A stretch of DNA of 64,000 nt, from contig QZEE01000002.1 in NCBI GenBank assembly GCA_009917445.1, positions 116,045 to 180,044 of the forward strand. The letters are read 5' to 3'. Numbering within the stretch: the first letter of the stretch is position 1; every line of letters begins with the position of its first letter. The DNA comes from a bacterium D16-76. Lineage in GTDB: Bacteria; Bacillota; Clostridia; Oscillospirales; Acutalibacteraceae. The notes under the pieces were generated by a model. The model was not told the origin of the DNA. It made no database searches and worked only from the letters and a program-made list of their open reading frames with translations. Positions 33,142-42,848 of this stretch are shown piece after piece. The translations under genes and the position numbers were made by a program.

Positions 33142-34464
33142 TTAGTGGTACTGGGGCAGCCAAGTGCCGTGGGTGTCGATGAGGTCGTCTACCATTTTTA
33201 CGATCGTGTCGATGTCCAGCTCGCTGCCGGTGTGGGGGTCCAGCATAGCGGCCTGGTAGATGTGTTCTTTCTTCTGGGTGACAGCCGCCTCAATGGTAAG
33301 CAGCTGCACGTTGATGTTGGTCATGTTCATGGCGGCGCACTGCACGGGCAGGCGGCCTACCCGGCAGGGGTGCACCCCCATGCCGTCAATAAGGCAGGGT
33401 ACCTCTACGCAGGCGTCGGCGGGCAGGTTTTCAATCAGGCCGCCGGTATTCAGCACGTTGCCGCCAATCTGATACGGGGCGCCGGTGACAATGGACTCCA
33501 TAATGTGGGAGGCGTACTCCCGGGAACGCTCGTGGTTGAGCTGGTGGCTTTGGCGCAGCTCGTCCCGCTCTTTGGCCCAGCCCTCAATCTGGTTCACGCA
33601 GCGGCGGGGGTACTCGTCCAGGGGGATCTGGAAGCGGTCAATGAGCTGGGGGTATTTGGACTTGATGTAGAACATGTTGTACTCGGCGTTGTGCTCGCTG
33701 GATTCGGTGCAGTAGTAGCCGAATTTGTCTATGTAATCAAAGCGCACCATGTCTTTGTGGGGCTCGCCGGCGTTTTTCTCCTTGGCGCGGCGGCGTATTT
33801 CGGGGTACAGGTCTGCCCCATCCCTGTCCTTTAATTCCAGCAGCCAGCCCATGTGGTTGATGCCTGCAATGAGTTCCTTGCGGCCCTCCAGCTTGTCTTC
33901 CATGCCAAGGGCTTTCAACAGGCCTTCGCTGCACACCTGCACGCTGTGGCACAGGCCCACAGTCTTTACGCCGGTATAGCGCTGCATAAAGCCGGAAAGC
34001 ATGGCCATGGGGTTGGTGTAATTGAGGAACCAGGCGTCCGGGCACACCTCTTCCATGTCCCGGGCAAAGTCTGCTATGACCGGGATGGTGCGCAGGGCCC
34101 GCATGATGCCGCCAATGCCCAGGGTGTCGCCGATAGTCTGGCGCAGGCCGTACTTTTTGGGCACCTCAAAGTCGATGATGGTGCAGGGGTCGTACAGGCC
34201 AACCTGGATGGCGTTTACCACAAAGTCGGCCCCGCGCAGGGCTTCCTTGCGGTTTTCTACCCCTAAAAAGGTGGTGATTTTGCCAAAGCCGCCCAGGGTC
34301 TCGTTCATGGCCCCTAAAATCTCTGCGCTTTCTGAAAGCCGCACGGCGTCAATATCGTACAGGGCAAATTCCGCTTCCCGCAGGACCTGGCTGCACATGC
34401 AGTCGCCCAGCACGTTACGGGCAAACACCGTGCTGCCCGCCCCCATAAAGGTGATTTTTCTCAT
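33142..34464 (-). CDS. GH4 family alpha-galactosidase/alpha-glucosidase-type enzyme
   Basis: 440 aa. NAD-binding start (KITFMGAGSTVFARN), then FVVNAIQVG, FLNYTNPMAM, VGLCHSVQ with the catalytic cysteine, and GINHMGW. These are GH4 signatures. The enzyme cleaves glycosides by NAD+/Mn2+ redox-elimination chemistry. The best fit is the MelA alpha-galactosidase subgroup, but the sugar cannot be fixed by eye. ATG 34464 has AAAGGAG upstream; a TTGCAT/TATACT promoter lies at 34508-34535. It stands alone, without a sugar transporter beside it. Confidence 0.9.
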   Translation of the reverse strand: MRKITFMGAGSTVFARNVLGDCMCSQVLREAEFALYDIDAVRLSESAEILGAMNETLGGFGKITTFLGVENRKEALRGADFVVNAIQVGLYDPCTIIDFEVPKKYGLRQTIGDTLGIGGIMRALRTIPVIADFARDMEEVCPDAWFLNYTNPMAMLSGFMQRYTGVKTVGLCHSVQVCSEGLLKALGMEDKLEGRKELIAGINHMGWLLELKDRDGADLYPEIRRRAKEKNAGEPHKDMVRFDYIDKFGYYCTESSEHNAEYNMFYIKSKYPQLIDRFQIPLDEYPRRCVNQIEGWAKERDELRQSHQLNHERSREYASHIMESIVTGAPYQIGGNVLNTGGLIENLPADACVEVPCLIDGMGVHPCRVGRLPVQCAAMNMTNINVQLLTIEAAVTQKKEHIYQAAMLDPHTGSELDIDTIVKMVDDLIDTHGTWLPQYH

Positions 34465-34507
34465 GGATTTCCGCTCCTTTTCCGCGGCCTTTGCCGCTGT
34501 TTCCACC

Positions 34508-34535
34508 AGTATAGCACATATGGTGGGAAATGCAA
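34508..34535 (-). promoter_or_regulatory. Promoter of the GH4 gene
   Basis: Minus strand: TTGCAT (34535-34530), 16-base spacer, TATACT (34513-34508) with a TGC extension just upstream. Confidence 0.82.
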
Positions 34536-34589
34536 GGGTGTTTTTTATAAGGCGTGGTGAATTCACATGGTTTTTATCATAAACGTATG

Positions 34590-36269
34590 TTAAGGCGTCT
34601 CCCCTGCCGGGCACAGCTTTAAGCGGCCGTCTTCCAGGCGGTACACCTTGTCCATCCCTTCCAGGTGGTTGTAGTGGTGGGTGATCATAATGACCGACTT
34701 CCCCTGCATCTGGTTTACAATGATATCGTGGAGGTAGGCGTCGGACTCTACGTCAAACCCCGAGGTGGCTTCGTCCAGTATGACCACCGGGGCGTCCCGC
34801 AAAAGGGCCCGGGCTACGGCCAGCTTCTGCTTTTCGCCGCCGGAAAGCTTGGCCCCGTTCTGCCCGATCTGGGTCTGGCCGCCTGCCGGCATGCGGGGCA
34901 GGTAGCCGGCTACGCCGCTGGCTTCCAGGGCGCTTTCCAGCTGCCCTTTGGCGGCGGTGCCGGACAAGTCGATATTTTGAAGGATATCGCCCAAAAACAG
35001 GTACGGCTCTTGGCTTACCACAGAAAACAGGCCGCGGTATTCTTCCATGGCCAGGGTCGTTATATCCTCTGCCCCTGCCAGAATCTGCCCGGAGCCGGGC
35101 TGGTAAAACCGCAGCAGCAGGTTTAATATAGTCGATTTGCCGCTGCCGTTCTGGCCGATGATAGCCACCTTTTCCCCGGGCTCTACGGTGAAGCTGGCCC
35201 CCTGCAAAATGGGGCGGCTTTCTTCATAGCTAAAGGCCACATCCCGAAACTCCAAACGGGGCGGCCGGCCGGGGGCGCGGCCGGTGCCGTTGTCCGGCTC
35301 GGTGCCCATGTCCATAAACTGGAACAGGCGGCGGGCCGAGGGCAAGATGCGGGCAAAGTACATTTTCAGGTTGATCAGGGCGGCTACGGGCCCTGTCACA
35401 TAGCCCGAATAGCTGGCAAAGGCAAACACCGCGCCAATGGTGAGGCCACCGGTACAGATCAGCCAGCCGCCCAGCAGGTACAGCACGATGGTCACAGACC
35501 ATTCCAGCAGGATTTCCCAAAAGCTGTTCCAGCTGTCGATCATGACGCCCTTTTTCTCCAGCCCCAGCAGCTTTTTCTGCATCTGGGAGAAGGTCTTCTC
35601 CCGGCTTTGGAACAGGCCCCAAAGCTTGATCTCGTCCACGCCGCCCAGGTTGTCCCCAAACCAACGGGAAAAATCCCGGCTGGATTCGAGCATTTCGTCC
35701 ATGGCCTTTTCCCGGCGCTTGGACATGCCCTTTACCAAAAGGAACTTGACGGGCACCATAGCCAGCACCACCAGGGCCAGCTTCCAGCTGATGACAAAAA
35801 GGCCGATGAGCCCGCTGATAATGCGGAAAATGTAGCTGGCGCTCAAGACGGTATAGCGGTCGGTGATGGAAGAGACCTGGGCGATGTCCATCTGCAAAAA
35901 GCTTAAAATCTCGGTGTTGTTCTTGTCCTCAAAATAAGATTTTTCCAGGTGCAGGAGCTTTTCGAAAACCTGGCGGAAAATCGTATGGTAAGACTTGTTG
36001 TGGATGTCCGCGAAGATATGGGCCTGCCATAAATCCAGGGATTGGTTGATGAGCACCAGCACCGCCAGCACCAGCACCGAACGGACGATCATGCCCATAT
36101 TTTGTTGGAGCATGCCCTCGTCTGTAATCGACCGGATGGCCAAAGGCTGCAGGAACCCCACGGCCGTAGACACCAGCAGGGCAACGGCCACCAAAGCAAA
36201 CTCCTTCTTAAAAGGCTTTAAATAGGAAAAAGTGCGTTTCAAGGCTGGGTCCAGCTTGGTTTTTTTCAT
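34590..36269 (-). CDS. ABC transporter, fused permease and ATPase
   Basis: 559 aa. The first ~300 residues form a six-helix ABC exporter domain (ALVAVALLVSTAVGFL and others). The ATPase follows: Walker A GQNGSGKST, signature LSGGEKQK, Walker B VVILDEATSG and the H-loop ITHHYNH. It is a half-transporter that should dimerise. The cargo is unknown. AGGAGC precedes the ATG. Confidence 0.92.
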   Translation of the reverse strand: MKKTKLDPALKRTFSYLKPFKKEFALVAVALLVSTAVGFLQPLAIRSITDEGMLQQNMGMIVRSVLVLAVLVLINQSLDLWQAHIFADIHNKSYHTIFRQVFEKLLHLEKSYFEDKNNTEILSFLQMDIAQVSSITDRYTVLSASYIFRIISGLIGLFVISWKLALVVLAMVPVKFLLVKGMSKRREKAMDEMLESSRDFSRWFGDNLGGVDEIKLWGLFQSREKTFSQMQKKLLGLEKKGVMIDSWNSFWEILLEWSVTIVLYLLGGWLICTGGLTIGAVFAFASYSGYVTGPVAALINLKMYFARILPSARRLFQFMDMGTEPDNGTGRAPGRPPRLEFRDVAFSYEESRPILQGASFTVEPGEKVAIIGQNGSGKSTILNLLLRFYQPGSGQILAGAEDITTLAMEEYRGLFSVVSQEPYLFLGDILQNIDLSGTAAKGQLESALEASGVAGYLPRMPAGGQTQIGQNGAKLSGGEKQKLAVARALLRDAPVVILDEATSGFDVESDAYLHDIIVNQMQGKSVIMITHHYNHLEGMDKVYRLEDGRLKLCPAGETP

Positions 36270-36417
36270 GTTCCTGCTCCTTTGCTATGGTGATTTTGTG
36301 GGGCCGTCGGCCCTCCCCCCTGCCCTGGGCTGGCGGATCCCTTTTGCCTTTCGTGTTGGTAAATGCCTATAAATTCCCCCTATTGCCAAAACAACTGTCC
36401 GATAAATAAAATTAGCA

Positions 36418-36768
36418 TTACTTATGCCCTCCATTTTGGATAGATGAAACCACTGCGTAGACAACCGTAATCGCGACAAACACCCAGGAAATGACATGCA
36501 GCCATATCCAATCGGTAGCGATATAGGATGCATAAGTAAAGAAGACGAACCCGATAAACATAAATGTAAAACCGGATTGGCGGTAATAAGGCCTTTTGCA
36601 CCCTTTATCCTCGTCCATCTGTTTGCGTTCCTCTTGCGAAGCCCAAATATACGCGTTATTGAAAAGATATCCTTTTTCCTTAAATTGAAGATAACTGATA
36701 ATAAATGCCCCTATACCTAACGCAAGAAATATAATGCCAACTATCATTTGAGCAGGATCCATTTGCAT
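36418..36768 (-). CDS. Small membrane protein, DUF3784-like
   Basis: 116 aa. Three hydrophobic segments at about 7-25, 65-82 and 88-108. The loop KGYLFNNAYIWASQEERKQM followed by DEDKGCK resembles the DUF3784 family (GYNT...EEK). AGGATG before the ATG is a poor site. Function unknown. Confidence 0.6.
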   Translation of the reverse strand: MQMDPAQMIVGIIFLALGIGAFIISYLQFKEKGYLFNNAYIWASQEERKQMDEDKGCKRPYYRQSGFTFMFIGFVFFTYASYIATDWIWLHVISWVFVAITVVYAVVSSIQNGGHK

Positions 36769-36897
36769 CCTCTCCCCACATTCTGATTGCTATTCCAGTT
36801 ATTATTACTTCTGCACACAATAGTAGGAAATTGGGTGTATTCCTATTATTTCTTTCAGAAATAATATTTCCCAGCGGTCTTTTGGGCGTTCCTGGAA

Positions 36898-37746
36898 TCA
36901 GGCCCCTTTACAGAAAAAGGCCACCGCTACGGCCCCCGGGCCCACGTGGGTGCCGATGGTGCCGCCCACTGTAGAAATGGGCAGCGACGGGGTGTGCTCT
37001 TCCCACAGCCCCCGGCTGTCGTGGATGTATTTTTGCAGCAGCGTGTCACTTAGGCCCGTGTACCCTAAGCGGTACGGGCGGCTGAAATCTACGCCGGCTG
37101 TCTTTTCGATCTCCTGTATCAACAGGCTGTTGCCGTTTTTGGAGCCCCTGGCCTTGCCCAGCACTACCACTTCGCCCTCCTGCACGGCCACCACCGGCTT
37201 TACCGCCAGCAGCCCGCCCACCAGGGCGGTAGTGGGGGAAATACGCCCGCCCCGCTTTAGGTATTCCAAGGTATCTAACAGGGCCACCAAGCGGATGTCC
37301 TTTTTTTCTTTCTCCAGGGTTTGGGCGATTTCCCCGGCCCCCAAGCCCTGGTCTGCCAGGTTTAAGGCCCGCTCTACCAGAATCATCTCGCCAATGGTCG
37401 CGTTGCCGCTGTCCACCACGTGCACCTTCCCGGGGAAATCCTGGGCGGCCAGGCAGGCGCTCTGCCAGGTGCCGGAAAGCTTTTTGGACAAGGTAATGGC
37501 CACGACCTCCTCCCCCGCCTTTACCGCGGCCTGGAAAGCGTCGGCAAACTGGCCGGGGCTGACCTGGCTGGTAACGGGCAGGGTGTCCCCTTCAATGAGG
37601 AGCTCGTAAAACTGCCGGTGGGTCAAATCGACGCCGTCTAAGTAATGCTGCTCCCCAAAGCTGATGGCCATGGGCAGCACGGTCACGTCCTCCCGTATGG
37701 GGGGGATTAGGTCGGACGCGGAATCGGTAATCATACGGATAGCCAT
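36898..37746 (-). CDS. DegV family fatty-acid-binding protein
   Basis: 282 aa. Starts MAIRMITDSASDL, with the conserved TSQVSPGQF and HVVDSGNATIGE. DegV/FakB proteins bind one fatty acid and present it to the FakA kinase; no FakA gene is nearby. AGGAGCG precedes the ATG. Confidence 0.9.
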   Translation of the reverse strand: MAIRMITDSASDLIPPIREDVTVLPMAISFGEQHYLDGVDLTHRQFYELLIEGDTLPVTSQVSPGQFADAFQAAVKAGEEVVAITLSKKLSGTWQSACLAAQDFPGKVHVVDSGNATIGEMILVERALNLADQGLGAGEIAQTLEKEKKDIRLVALLDTLEYLKRGGRISPTTALVGGLLAVKPVVAVQEGEVVVLGKARGSKNGNSLLIQEIEKTAGVDFSRPYRLGYTGLSDTLLQKYIHDSRGLWEEHTPSLPISTVGGTIGTHVGPGAVAVAFFCKGA

Positions 37747-38083
37747 AATAACGCTCCTTTTGCGCGCCGCTGCGGGCCGGCGCGCTATACTGCTTTCATT
37801 ATAGCAAACCCAGGCAGGCTTGGCAAGGGAAGGTTTTGGGCCGATGCCGACATGAACGGCACGGCTGCCCGCGGAAGTGTCTAAATCGCAGAGTTTATAA
37901 AATTAATTTTGGGATCAAACCCTTTTTTGAAAGGGTTTGTGGGGTCTTTAGGGGCGAAGCCCCTGAACCGCCGGAGGCATAAAACGTGCGGATGGACACT
38001 CCCGCTGCCCGGTTTATACTTTACTTTTTCCCAAAAAGATGGTACGATTAAGGGAAAGAAAACTGGGAAAGGGGCATGGTCAC
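37747..38083. other. Intergenic stretch with a DegV promoter and a repeated palindromic element
   Basis: Holds the degV promoter (minus-strand TTGCCA at 37826-37821 and TATAAT at 37803-37798, 17-base spacer). A repeated hairpin element lies at 37911-37962 (AAACCCTTTTTTGAAAGGGTTT then GGGGC-GAAG-CCCC). Another short A/T hairpin is near 38026-38035. No gene seen. Confidence 0.8.
37911..37962. repeat. REP-like palindromic element, copy 1
   Basis: ATCAAACCCTTTTTTGAAAG followed by GGTTTGTGGGG and a second small stem. A near copy occurs in opposite orientation at about 45,529-45,584. Probably a dispersed chromosomal repeat. Confidence 0.6.
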
Positions 38084-40192
38084 ATGGAGGGTTCGCTTGG
38101 GGGCGCCCTGGGGGCGGTGGGGATGTTCCTCGCCTTCCAGGCATGCGGCGCGGCTGTAGCCTGCACCTGCCTGCGCCGGGAATCCTCTGGGGTGCGCCTG
38201 CTGCTGGGCAGCGTGCTGGGCAGCTTGATGCTGCAATGGTTCCCCGCCCTGTGGGCCTTCCCGCTGGGGTTCTCCTTAGCGGCCCACGGCATGGCCCTGC
38301 TGCTGGCCTTGGGCTGTGCCGGGGCCTGCGTCTATATAAACCGGAAAAAGGGCCTTCGCGGCTTCCGGGGCCTGGCCGGGGCCCCTGGGGCTTTCCGCAG
38401 GCAGGCTTTTTTGTGGGCTGTACTGCTTTTCTGGGGATTTTATGTATACCTGGTGGCCCACTCCTTCCAGGTTAGGGACAACCGGGTATACTGCTGCCAG
38501 GCCACTTATGGCGACATGAGCATGCACTTGAGCTTCATCACCAGCCTGGCCCGCCAACAGGTTTTCCCGCCGGAATACTCCTTGCTGCCCGGCATGCGGC
38601 TTTCATACCCGTTTTTGTCCGACAGCATCTCTTCCAGCCTGTATCTGCTGGGCGCGCCCCTGCGTTTCAGCTATGCCCTGCCCATGTGGGCGGCGGGGGC
38701 CCAGGTATTTTTCGGGGCTTACCTGTTTTTCCGGCGGATGCTGGGCGGCAAGGGCAAATCTGCCCTTGCCTTCCTGCTGTTCTTTTTGAACGGCGGGCTG
38801 GGGGTGTTTTACTTTCTAGGCGGCCAGGAGGGGAATTTTAGCCGCATCTTCACCGCCTTTTACCAGACCCCCACCAATTATGTGGATGAAAACATCCGCT
38901 GGGTAAACGTCATAGCCGACATGATGCTGCCCCAGCGGGCCACGCTTTTTGGGTGGGCTATCCTGTTCCCTACCCTGTACCTGCTTTACCGGGCCGCTTT
39001 TGAGGGGCAGGGCCGTTATTTCCTCTGGGCGGGGATTTTGGCCGGGGCCCTGCCCATGGTGCATACCCACTCTTTTCTGGCGCTGGCGCTGGTGTGCGGC
39101 GGCTGGCTGGTGTGGGGGCTATGCCGGGGGCTGGGGCGTGAGGGCCGGGCCGTGGCCATTGCCAAAAGCGCGGTGGCGGCAGGCCTGCCCTTTATGTGCC
39201 TGCTGAAAGACCTGCTGCATACCCGGGGCCTGGAAGACTCCCCCTGGCTGCTGGTGTCTGCCTGCGGCATGGCTTTGGCATGCCTGGCGCTTTTGGGGGT
39301 GCTTTTGTTTTCCACCTACCGCCGGGGGCAGCTGGAAAGGGTGGCCCGCACCTGGGGGGTGCTGGCCCTGGCGGCCTGCCTGCTGGCCCTGCCCCAGCTT
39401 TTTTTGTGGACCTTCCGGCAGGCCGGGGCCGGGCATTTTGTCCGGGGGCACTTTGGGTGGGTCACCGGGGAGGACAATTATTTGTGGTTCTATTTGAAAA
39501 ATTTGGGGCTATCGGGGATTTTGGCCCTGGGCGGGCTGCTGGTGTGCCGGCAGGAGCGCTTTGCCCGCTACGTGCCGGCGCTGGTGATTTGGGTTATGGC
39601 CGAGTTTGTGGAGTTCCAGCCCAACGACTATGACAACAACAAGCTGCTGTATGTGGGCTTTGCCCTGCTGTGCTGCTGCGGGGCCGAATTTGCCCTGGAC
39701 CTGCTGGCAAAAATCAAGCGCCGGCAGGCCCGGGGGTTGGCGGCGGGGGCTATGGCCCTTTTCCTTACCGCGCCGGCGGTGCTTACGCTGGGGCGGGAGG
39801 CCGTCTCGGAATACGAATTATATGGCGATGGGGCCCTGGCGCTGTGCCAATATGTAGAAGAAAACCTGCCCCCAGACGCCGTGGTCTTGACGGACACCCG
39901 GCATAACAACGAAATCTGTGCCCTTACCGGGCGCAACGTGGTGTGCGGCTCGCCGTCTTACCTGTTTTATCACGGCCTGCCCTATTATGGCCGGGAGTAC
40001 GCCGCCGGGGAAATGTACACCCGGCCCCGGGAAACCTTGGATTTTTACCGCAACCTGCGGGTGGGGTATGTGCTTCTCAGCGATTTCGAGCGCAGCTCTT
40101 ACCAGGTGGACCAGGAGGGGCTGGACAGCCTTTTCACCCGCGTCTATGACGACGGCGGGCGCATTTTATACCAAGTAGAAGGGATGGGGTAG
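38084..40192 (+). CDS. Large multi-pass membrane protein, GT-C-like
   Basis: 702 aa from ATG 38084, which has AAAGGGG about eight bases upstream; an in-frame ATG at 38039 lacks such a site. At least ten hydrophobic helices are visible. An early outer loop contains TYGDMSMHLSFI, an acidic-histidine motif of the kind found in GT-C glycosyltransferases. The last ~150 residues form a soluble extracytoplasmic part (ADAVVLTDTRHN-like region). I infer a lipid-linked sugar transferase, but the substrate is unknown. Coupled by two bases to ksgA. Confidence 0.65.
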   Translation: MEGSLGGALGAVGMFLAFQACGAAVACTCLRRESSGVRLLLGSVLGSLMLQWFPALWAFPLGFSLAAHGMALLLALGCAGACVYINRKKGLRGFRGLAGAPGAFRRQAFLWAVLLFWGFYVYLVAHSFQVRDNRVYCCQATYGDMSMHLSFITSLARQQVFPPEYSLLPGMRLSYPFLSDSISSSLYLLGAPLRFSYALPMWAAGAQVFFGAYLFFRRMLGGKGKSALAFLLFFLNGGLGVFYFLGGQEGNFSRIFTAFYQTPTNYVDENIRWVNVIADMMLPQRATLFGWAILFPTLYLLYRAAFEGQGRYFLWAGILAGALPMVHTHSFLALALVCGGWLVWGLCRGLGREGRAVAIAKSAVAAGLPFMCLLKDLLHTRGLEDSPWLLVSACGMALACLALLGVLLFSTYRRGQLERVARTWGVLALAACLLALPQLFLWTFRQAGAGHFVRGHFGWVTGEDNYLWFYLKNLGLSGILALGGLLVCRQERFARYVPALVIWVMAEFVEFQPNDYDNNKLLYVGFALLCCCGAEFALDLLAKIKRRQARGLAAGAMALFLTAPAVLTLGREAVSEYELYGDGALALCQYVEENLPPDAVVLTDTRHNNEICALTGRNVVCGSPSYLFYHGLPYYGREYAAGEMYTRPRETLDFYRNLRVGYVLLSDFERSSYQVDQEGLDSLFTRVYDDGGRILYQVEGMG

Positions 40193-40193
40193 C

Positions 40194-41090
40194 ATGGCAG
40201 GGACAGGCAGAGAAAACTCCCGGCTGGCCGACCCCGGCTTCCTGCGGGAGCTGCTGGGGCGGCACGGGTTCCACTTTTCTAAGGCTATGGGGCAGAATTT
40301 CCTGATAAACCCCAGCGTGTGCCCCCGCATGGCGGCGGCCTGCGGGGCAGAGGATTGCGCTGGGGTGCTGGAGATTGGCCCGGGGGTGGGGGTGCTTACC
40401 TGGGAACTGGCCCAGGTGGCCTCAAAAGTCGTGGCGGTAGAGCTGGACAGCCGCCTATTCCCCCTATTGAAAGAGACCCTGGCAGACTGCCCAAACGCGG
40501 AGGTGGTACAGGGGGACGTGCTGAAAATGGACCTGGCCGCGCTGATTGAAGAAAAGCTGGGGGGCGGGCCTGTGTGCGTGTGCGCCAACCTGCCCTATTA
40601 CATCACTTCCCCGGTGGTGATGGGGCTGCTGGAAAGCGGCCTGCCCTTAAAATCCCTTACGGTGCTGGTGCAGAAGGAAGCCGCCCAGCGGCTGTGCGCC
40701 CCGCCGGGCACCCGGGCCTGCGGGGCGGTAAGCGTCTCGGTGCAGTACCACTGCCAGCCGGAGCTTTTGTTCCAAGTGGGCCGGGGCAGCTTTATGCCGC
40801 CGCCTAAGGTGGATTCGGCGGTGCTGCACATGGGCATGCGCCCCCATCCCCCGGTGCAGGTGCCGGACAAAGCTTTCCTTTTCCGGGTAGCCCGGGCCGC
40901 CTTTTCCCAGCGGCGGAAAACAGCCCTGAATGCCCTGTCCGCTGGGCTGGGGCTGGGGAAAGGGCCGGTGTCCCAGGCGCTTCTTGCGGCGGGGGCCCAG
41001 CCAAACGCCAGGGCCGAACAGCTGACTTTGGAACAATTCGCCGCCTTAAGCCGGGCCCTGTGGGACGGCGGCGCACGTGAAACCTTTTAA
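40194..41090 (+). CDS. ksgA: 16S rRNA (adenine-N6,N6)-dimethyltransferase KsgA/RsmA
   Basis: 298 aa. FSKAMGQNFLINP at the start, SAM motif EIGPGVGVLTWEL near residue 60, VVAVELDSRLF, and the catalytic NLPYYITSPVV near residue 130. It dimethylates two adenines in the 3' hairpin of 16S rRNA. The C-terminal helical domain is complete. Followed 12 bases later by a small membrane gene. Confidence 0.93.
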   Translation: MAGTGRENSRLADPGFLRELLGRHGFHFSKAMGQNFLINPSVCPRMAAACGAEDCAGVLEIGPGVGVLTWELAQVASKVVAVELDSRLFPLLKETLADCPNAEVVQGDVLKMDLAALIEEKLGGGPVCVCANLPYYITSPVVMGLLESGLPLKSLTVLVQKEAAQRLCAPPGTRACGAVSVSVQYHCQPELLFQVGRGSFMPPPKVDSAVLHMGMRPHPPVQVPDKAFLFRVARAAFSQRRKTALNALSAGLGLGKGPVSQALLAAGAQPNARAEQLTLEQFAALSRALWDGGARETF

Positions 41091-41102
41091 GGAGGGGTAC
41101 AA

Positions 41103-41285
41103 ATGGAAGCTAAACAGAACCTTTTTAAATTTTTGCTTTTCGCCGATGCCGCCGCCATCCTTATCAGCATGGTGGCCGGCCCCCTGGACCACACGGCCAT
41201 TTCCATTGGCGCGGCGGCCAGCGCCATACTCATTTCGCTGTGCCTTATTGGTTATGGGCTGTATGCCTGGCCCAAGCGCCGGTAG
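41103..41285 (+). CDS. Small two-helix membrane protein
   Basis: 60 aa after AAGGAGGGG. Two hydrophobic segments (about 11-27 and 34-54) and a basic end (WPKRR). Clear ribosome site. Function unknown. Confidence 0.75.
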   Translation: MEAKQNLFKFLLFADAAAILISMVAGPLDHTAISIGAAASAILISLCLIGYGLYAWPKRR

Positions 41286-41307
41286 GGCTTTTCCACCTTC
41301 TGCCCAC

Positions 41308-41344
41308 AGGAAGAGCCCCCGGCCCTAAAACGCCAGGGGCTCCC
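41308..41344. terminator. Terminator between convergent genes
   Basis: GAGCCCCCGGC ... GCCAGGGGCTC hairpin between the + strand ksgA cluster and the - strand cysteine-rich gene. Confidence 0.65.
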
Positions 41345-41351
41345 GTGGGGG

Positions 41352-42155
41352 CTAACGGCCGCAGCCACAGCCGCCCAGGTCGGCGGGCTTGGGCGGGAAG
41401 AACTCGTCGGTGGGGAAATCGATACGCTGGAACAGGTCGCAGGGGTTATCCGAGGAAGTGACGCACTCCTTTTCCGGCAGGCAGAAATCGTAGGCCGGGA
41501 TAAGCAGCTGGACGTTGCGCACGATCTGCACGATGATGAACAGGCCGATGGTGACGAAAACGCAGTTGTGCTGGGGGCCGGTCTCAAAGTCCCCGCCGTA
41601 GCGCTGGCAGACGCACTCGGGTATGCGGCAGTAGGGCTCGCAGGGGCCGCAGGGGTACTCGCAGAGCTTGGCGGAAAGGGCCACGGGCTCGGCGACCTGC
41701 ACGGTGGCTTTGGGCAGGACCTTTTCGTCCTCGGGCATGTTCACGTCATCGCAGTAGCCGCCGGAGGAATACATCTTCACGTTGCCCTCGCTGCCGTAGA
41801 GGATGACCTTTTTGTTGAACACAGACACACCGCTTACCGGCACGGCGCAGGTGGTGGGGCCGCCGAAAAGGTCCAGGCAGACGTCGAAGAAGAACGTCAT
41901 GTCCACCGAGTAGAAGCCCTTATTAAAGGGGATGGGCTGTAAATCTACATATACGGTGATCACGCTCACGTCCTTGATGCGCACGTTGGTGGCGCTGTCT
42001 ACCAGCTGCTGCCGCGCCGCCGGGAATAGGACGCGTATGTCCTCAAGGCAATCTTTGTCGCTACAAGAATCATAAATCCGCATAGCGTCAATACAGACCG
42101 CCTCCTTGAAGCCGCCCTGGGCCTCCTGCTCGGGGGTATAGTCGTTATCAGGCAT
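41352..42155 (-). CDS. Conserved Clostridia cysteine-rich protein
   Basis: 267 aa; ATG 42155 has AAAGGAGGAG upstream. About 17 cysteines, including DSCSDKDCLEDIR, CEYPCGPCEPYC and the end GGCGCG. FNKGFYSVDMTFFF and GSEGNVKMYSSGG recur in Clostridia relatives I remember only as hypothetical. I see no catalytic motif. A sporulation- or envelope-related structural protein is possible, but that is a guess. Confidence 0.6.
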   Translation of the reverse strand: MPDNDYTPEQEAQGGFKEAVCIDAMRIYDSCSDKDCLEDIRVLFPAARQQLVDSATNVRIKDVSVITVYVDLQPIPFNKGFYSVDMTFFFDVCLDLFGGPTTCAVPVSGVSVFNKKVILYGSEGNVKMYSSGGYCDDVNMPEDEKVLPKATVQVAEPVALSAKLCEYPCGPCEPYCRIPECVCQRYGGDFETGPQHNCVFVTIGLFIIVQIVRNVQLLIPAYDFCLPEKECVTSSDNPCDLFQRIDFPTDEFFPPKPADLGGCGCGR

Positions 42156-42422
42156 GGAAACTCCTCCTTTTAAGGTTCTCAATCCCATAGTATGAAGGGC
42201 CCCGGGAAAAGGTGAAAGGGCCCCGCTTCCCCCAGGCGGGCTTTTTTTATCTGCACATATCCCCGCCTTTTGTAATCTGCACATATTTGTAAGCGGCTGC
42301 CAGCGCACAAAAGCGGGGCCCGCCCATAAAATGGCATAGGGGCGTGCCCCAAAATGCTTTGTGGTTGATTAAAACCGGTCTTTTCCGGGCAGAATACCTG
42401 TGAAAGATTTCCTATACGGAGC

Positions 42423-42782
42423 GTGAATACCGTGAACGTGCGAAGAGGCGACATTTATTATGCAGATTTGAGCCCAGTCGTGGGCTCGGAACAAGGGGGC
42501 GTGCGCCCCGTGCTCATTGTGCAGAACGACGTGGGCAACCGGTTCAGCCCTACGGTCATTGCGGCGGCCATTACCAGCCAGCGGGATAAGGCCAACCTGC
42601 CCACCCACATTGAGGTAGACGCCCAGGGCAGCGGGCTTTTGAAGGATTCGGTGGTGCTTTTAGAGCAGGTGCGCACCATCGACAAGCACCGGCTGCGGGA
42701 GAAAATGGGCAAGCTGGACCCAGACTCCATGTCCCGGGTAAACCAGGCCCTGTCCATCAGCTTTGGCCTGCGGGCTACATAA
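42423..42782 (+). CDS. mazF: MazF/PemK-type endoribonuclease toxin without adjacent antitoxin
   Basis: 119 aa, GTG start (GTG 42432 possible). [29 protein letters not shown] and [13 protein letters not shown] are the typical MazF signatures. It cleaves single-stranded RNA at short sequence motifs. No MazE antitoxin gene is in the 270 bases upstream or after it. Its neighbours are the cysteine-rich gene and cca. Confidence 0.9.
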   Translation: MNTVNVRRGDIYYADLSPVVGSEQGGVRPVLIVQNDVGNRFSPTVIAAAITSQRDKANLPTHIEVDAQGSGLLKDSVVLLEQVRTIDKHRLREKMGKLDPDSMSRVNQALSISFGLRAT

Positions 42783-42802
42783 AGCCCGCAAAATATGTGC
42801 AG

Positions 42803-42848
42803 AAAAAGATATGCAGAACCGTCCTTTCACGGTCCTGCATATCTTTTT
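42803..42848. terminator. Bidirectional terminator
   Basis: AAAAAGATATGCAG and CTGCATATCTTTTT form a perfect 14-bp stem. It lies between mazF (+) and cca (-). Confidence 0.9.

Noticed and set aside
33088..33834. Long + strand frame across the GH4 gene
   Set aside because: It is a shadow of the GH4 coding frame, with no start signal.
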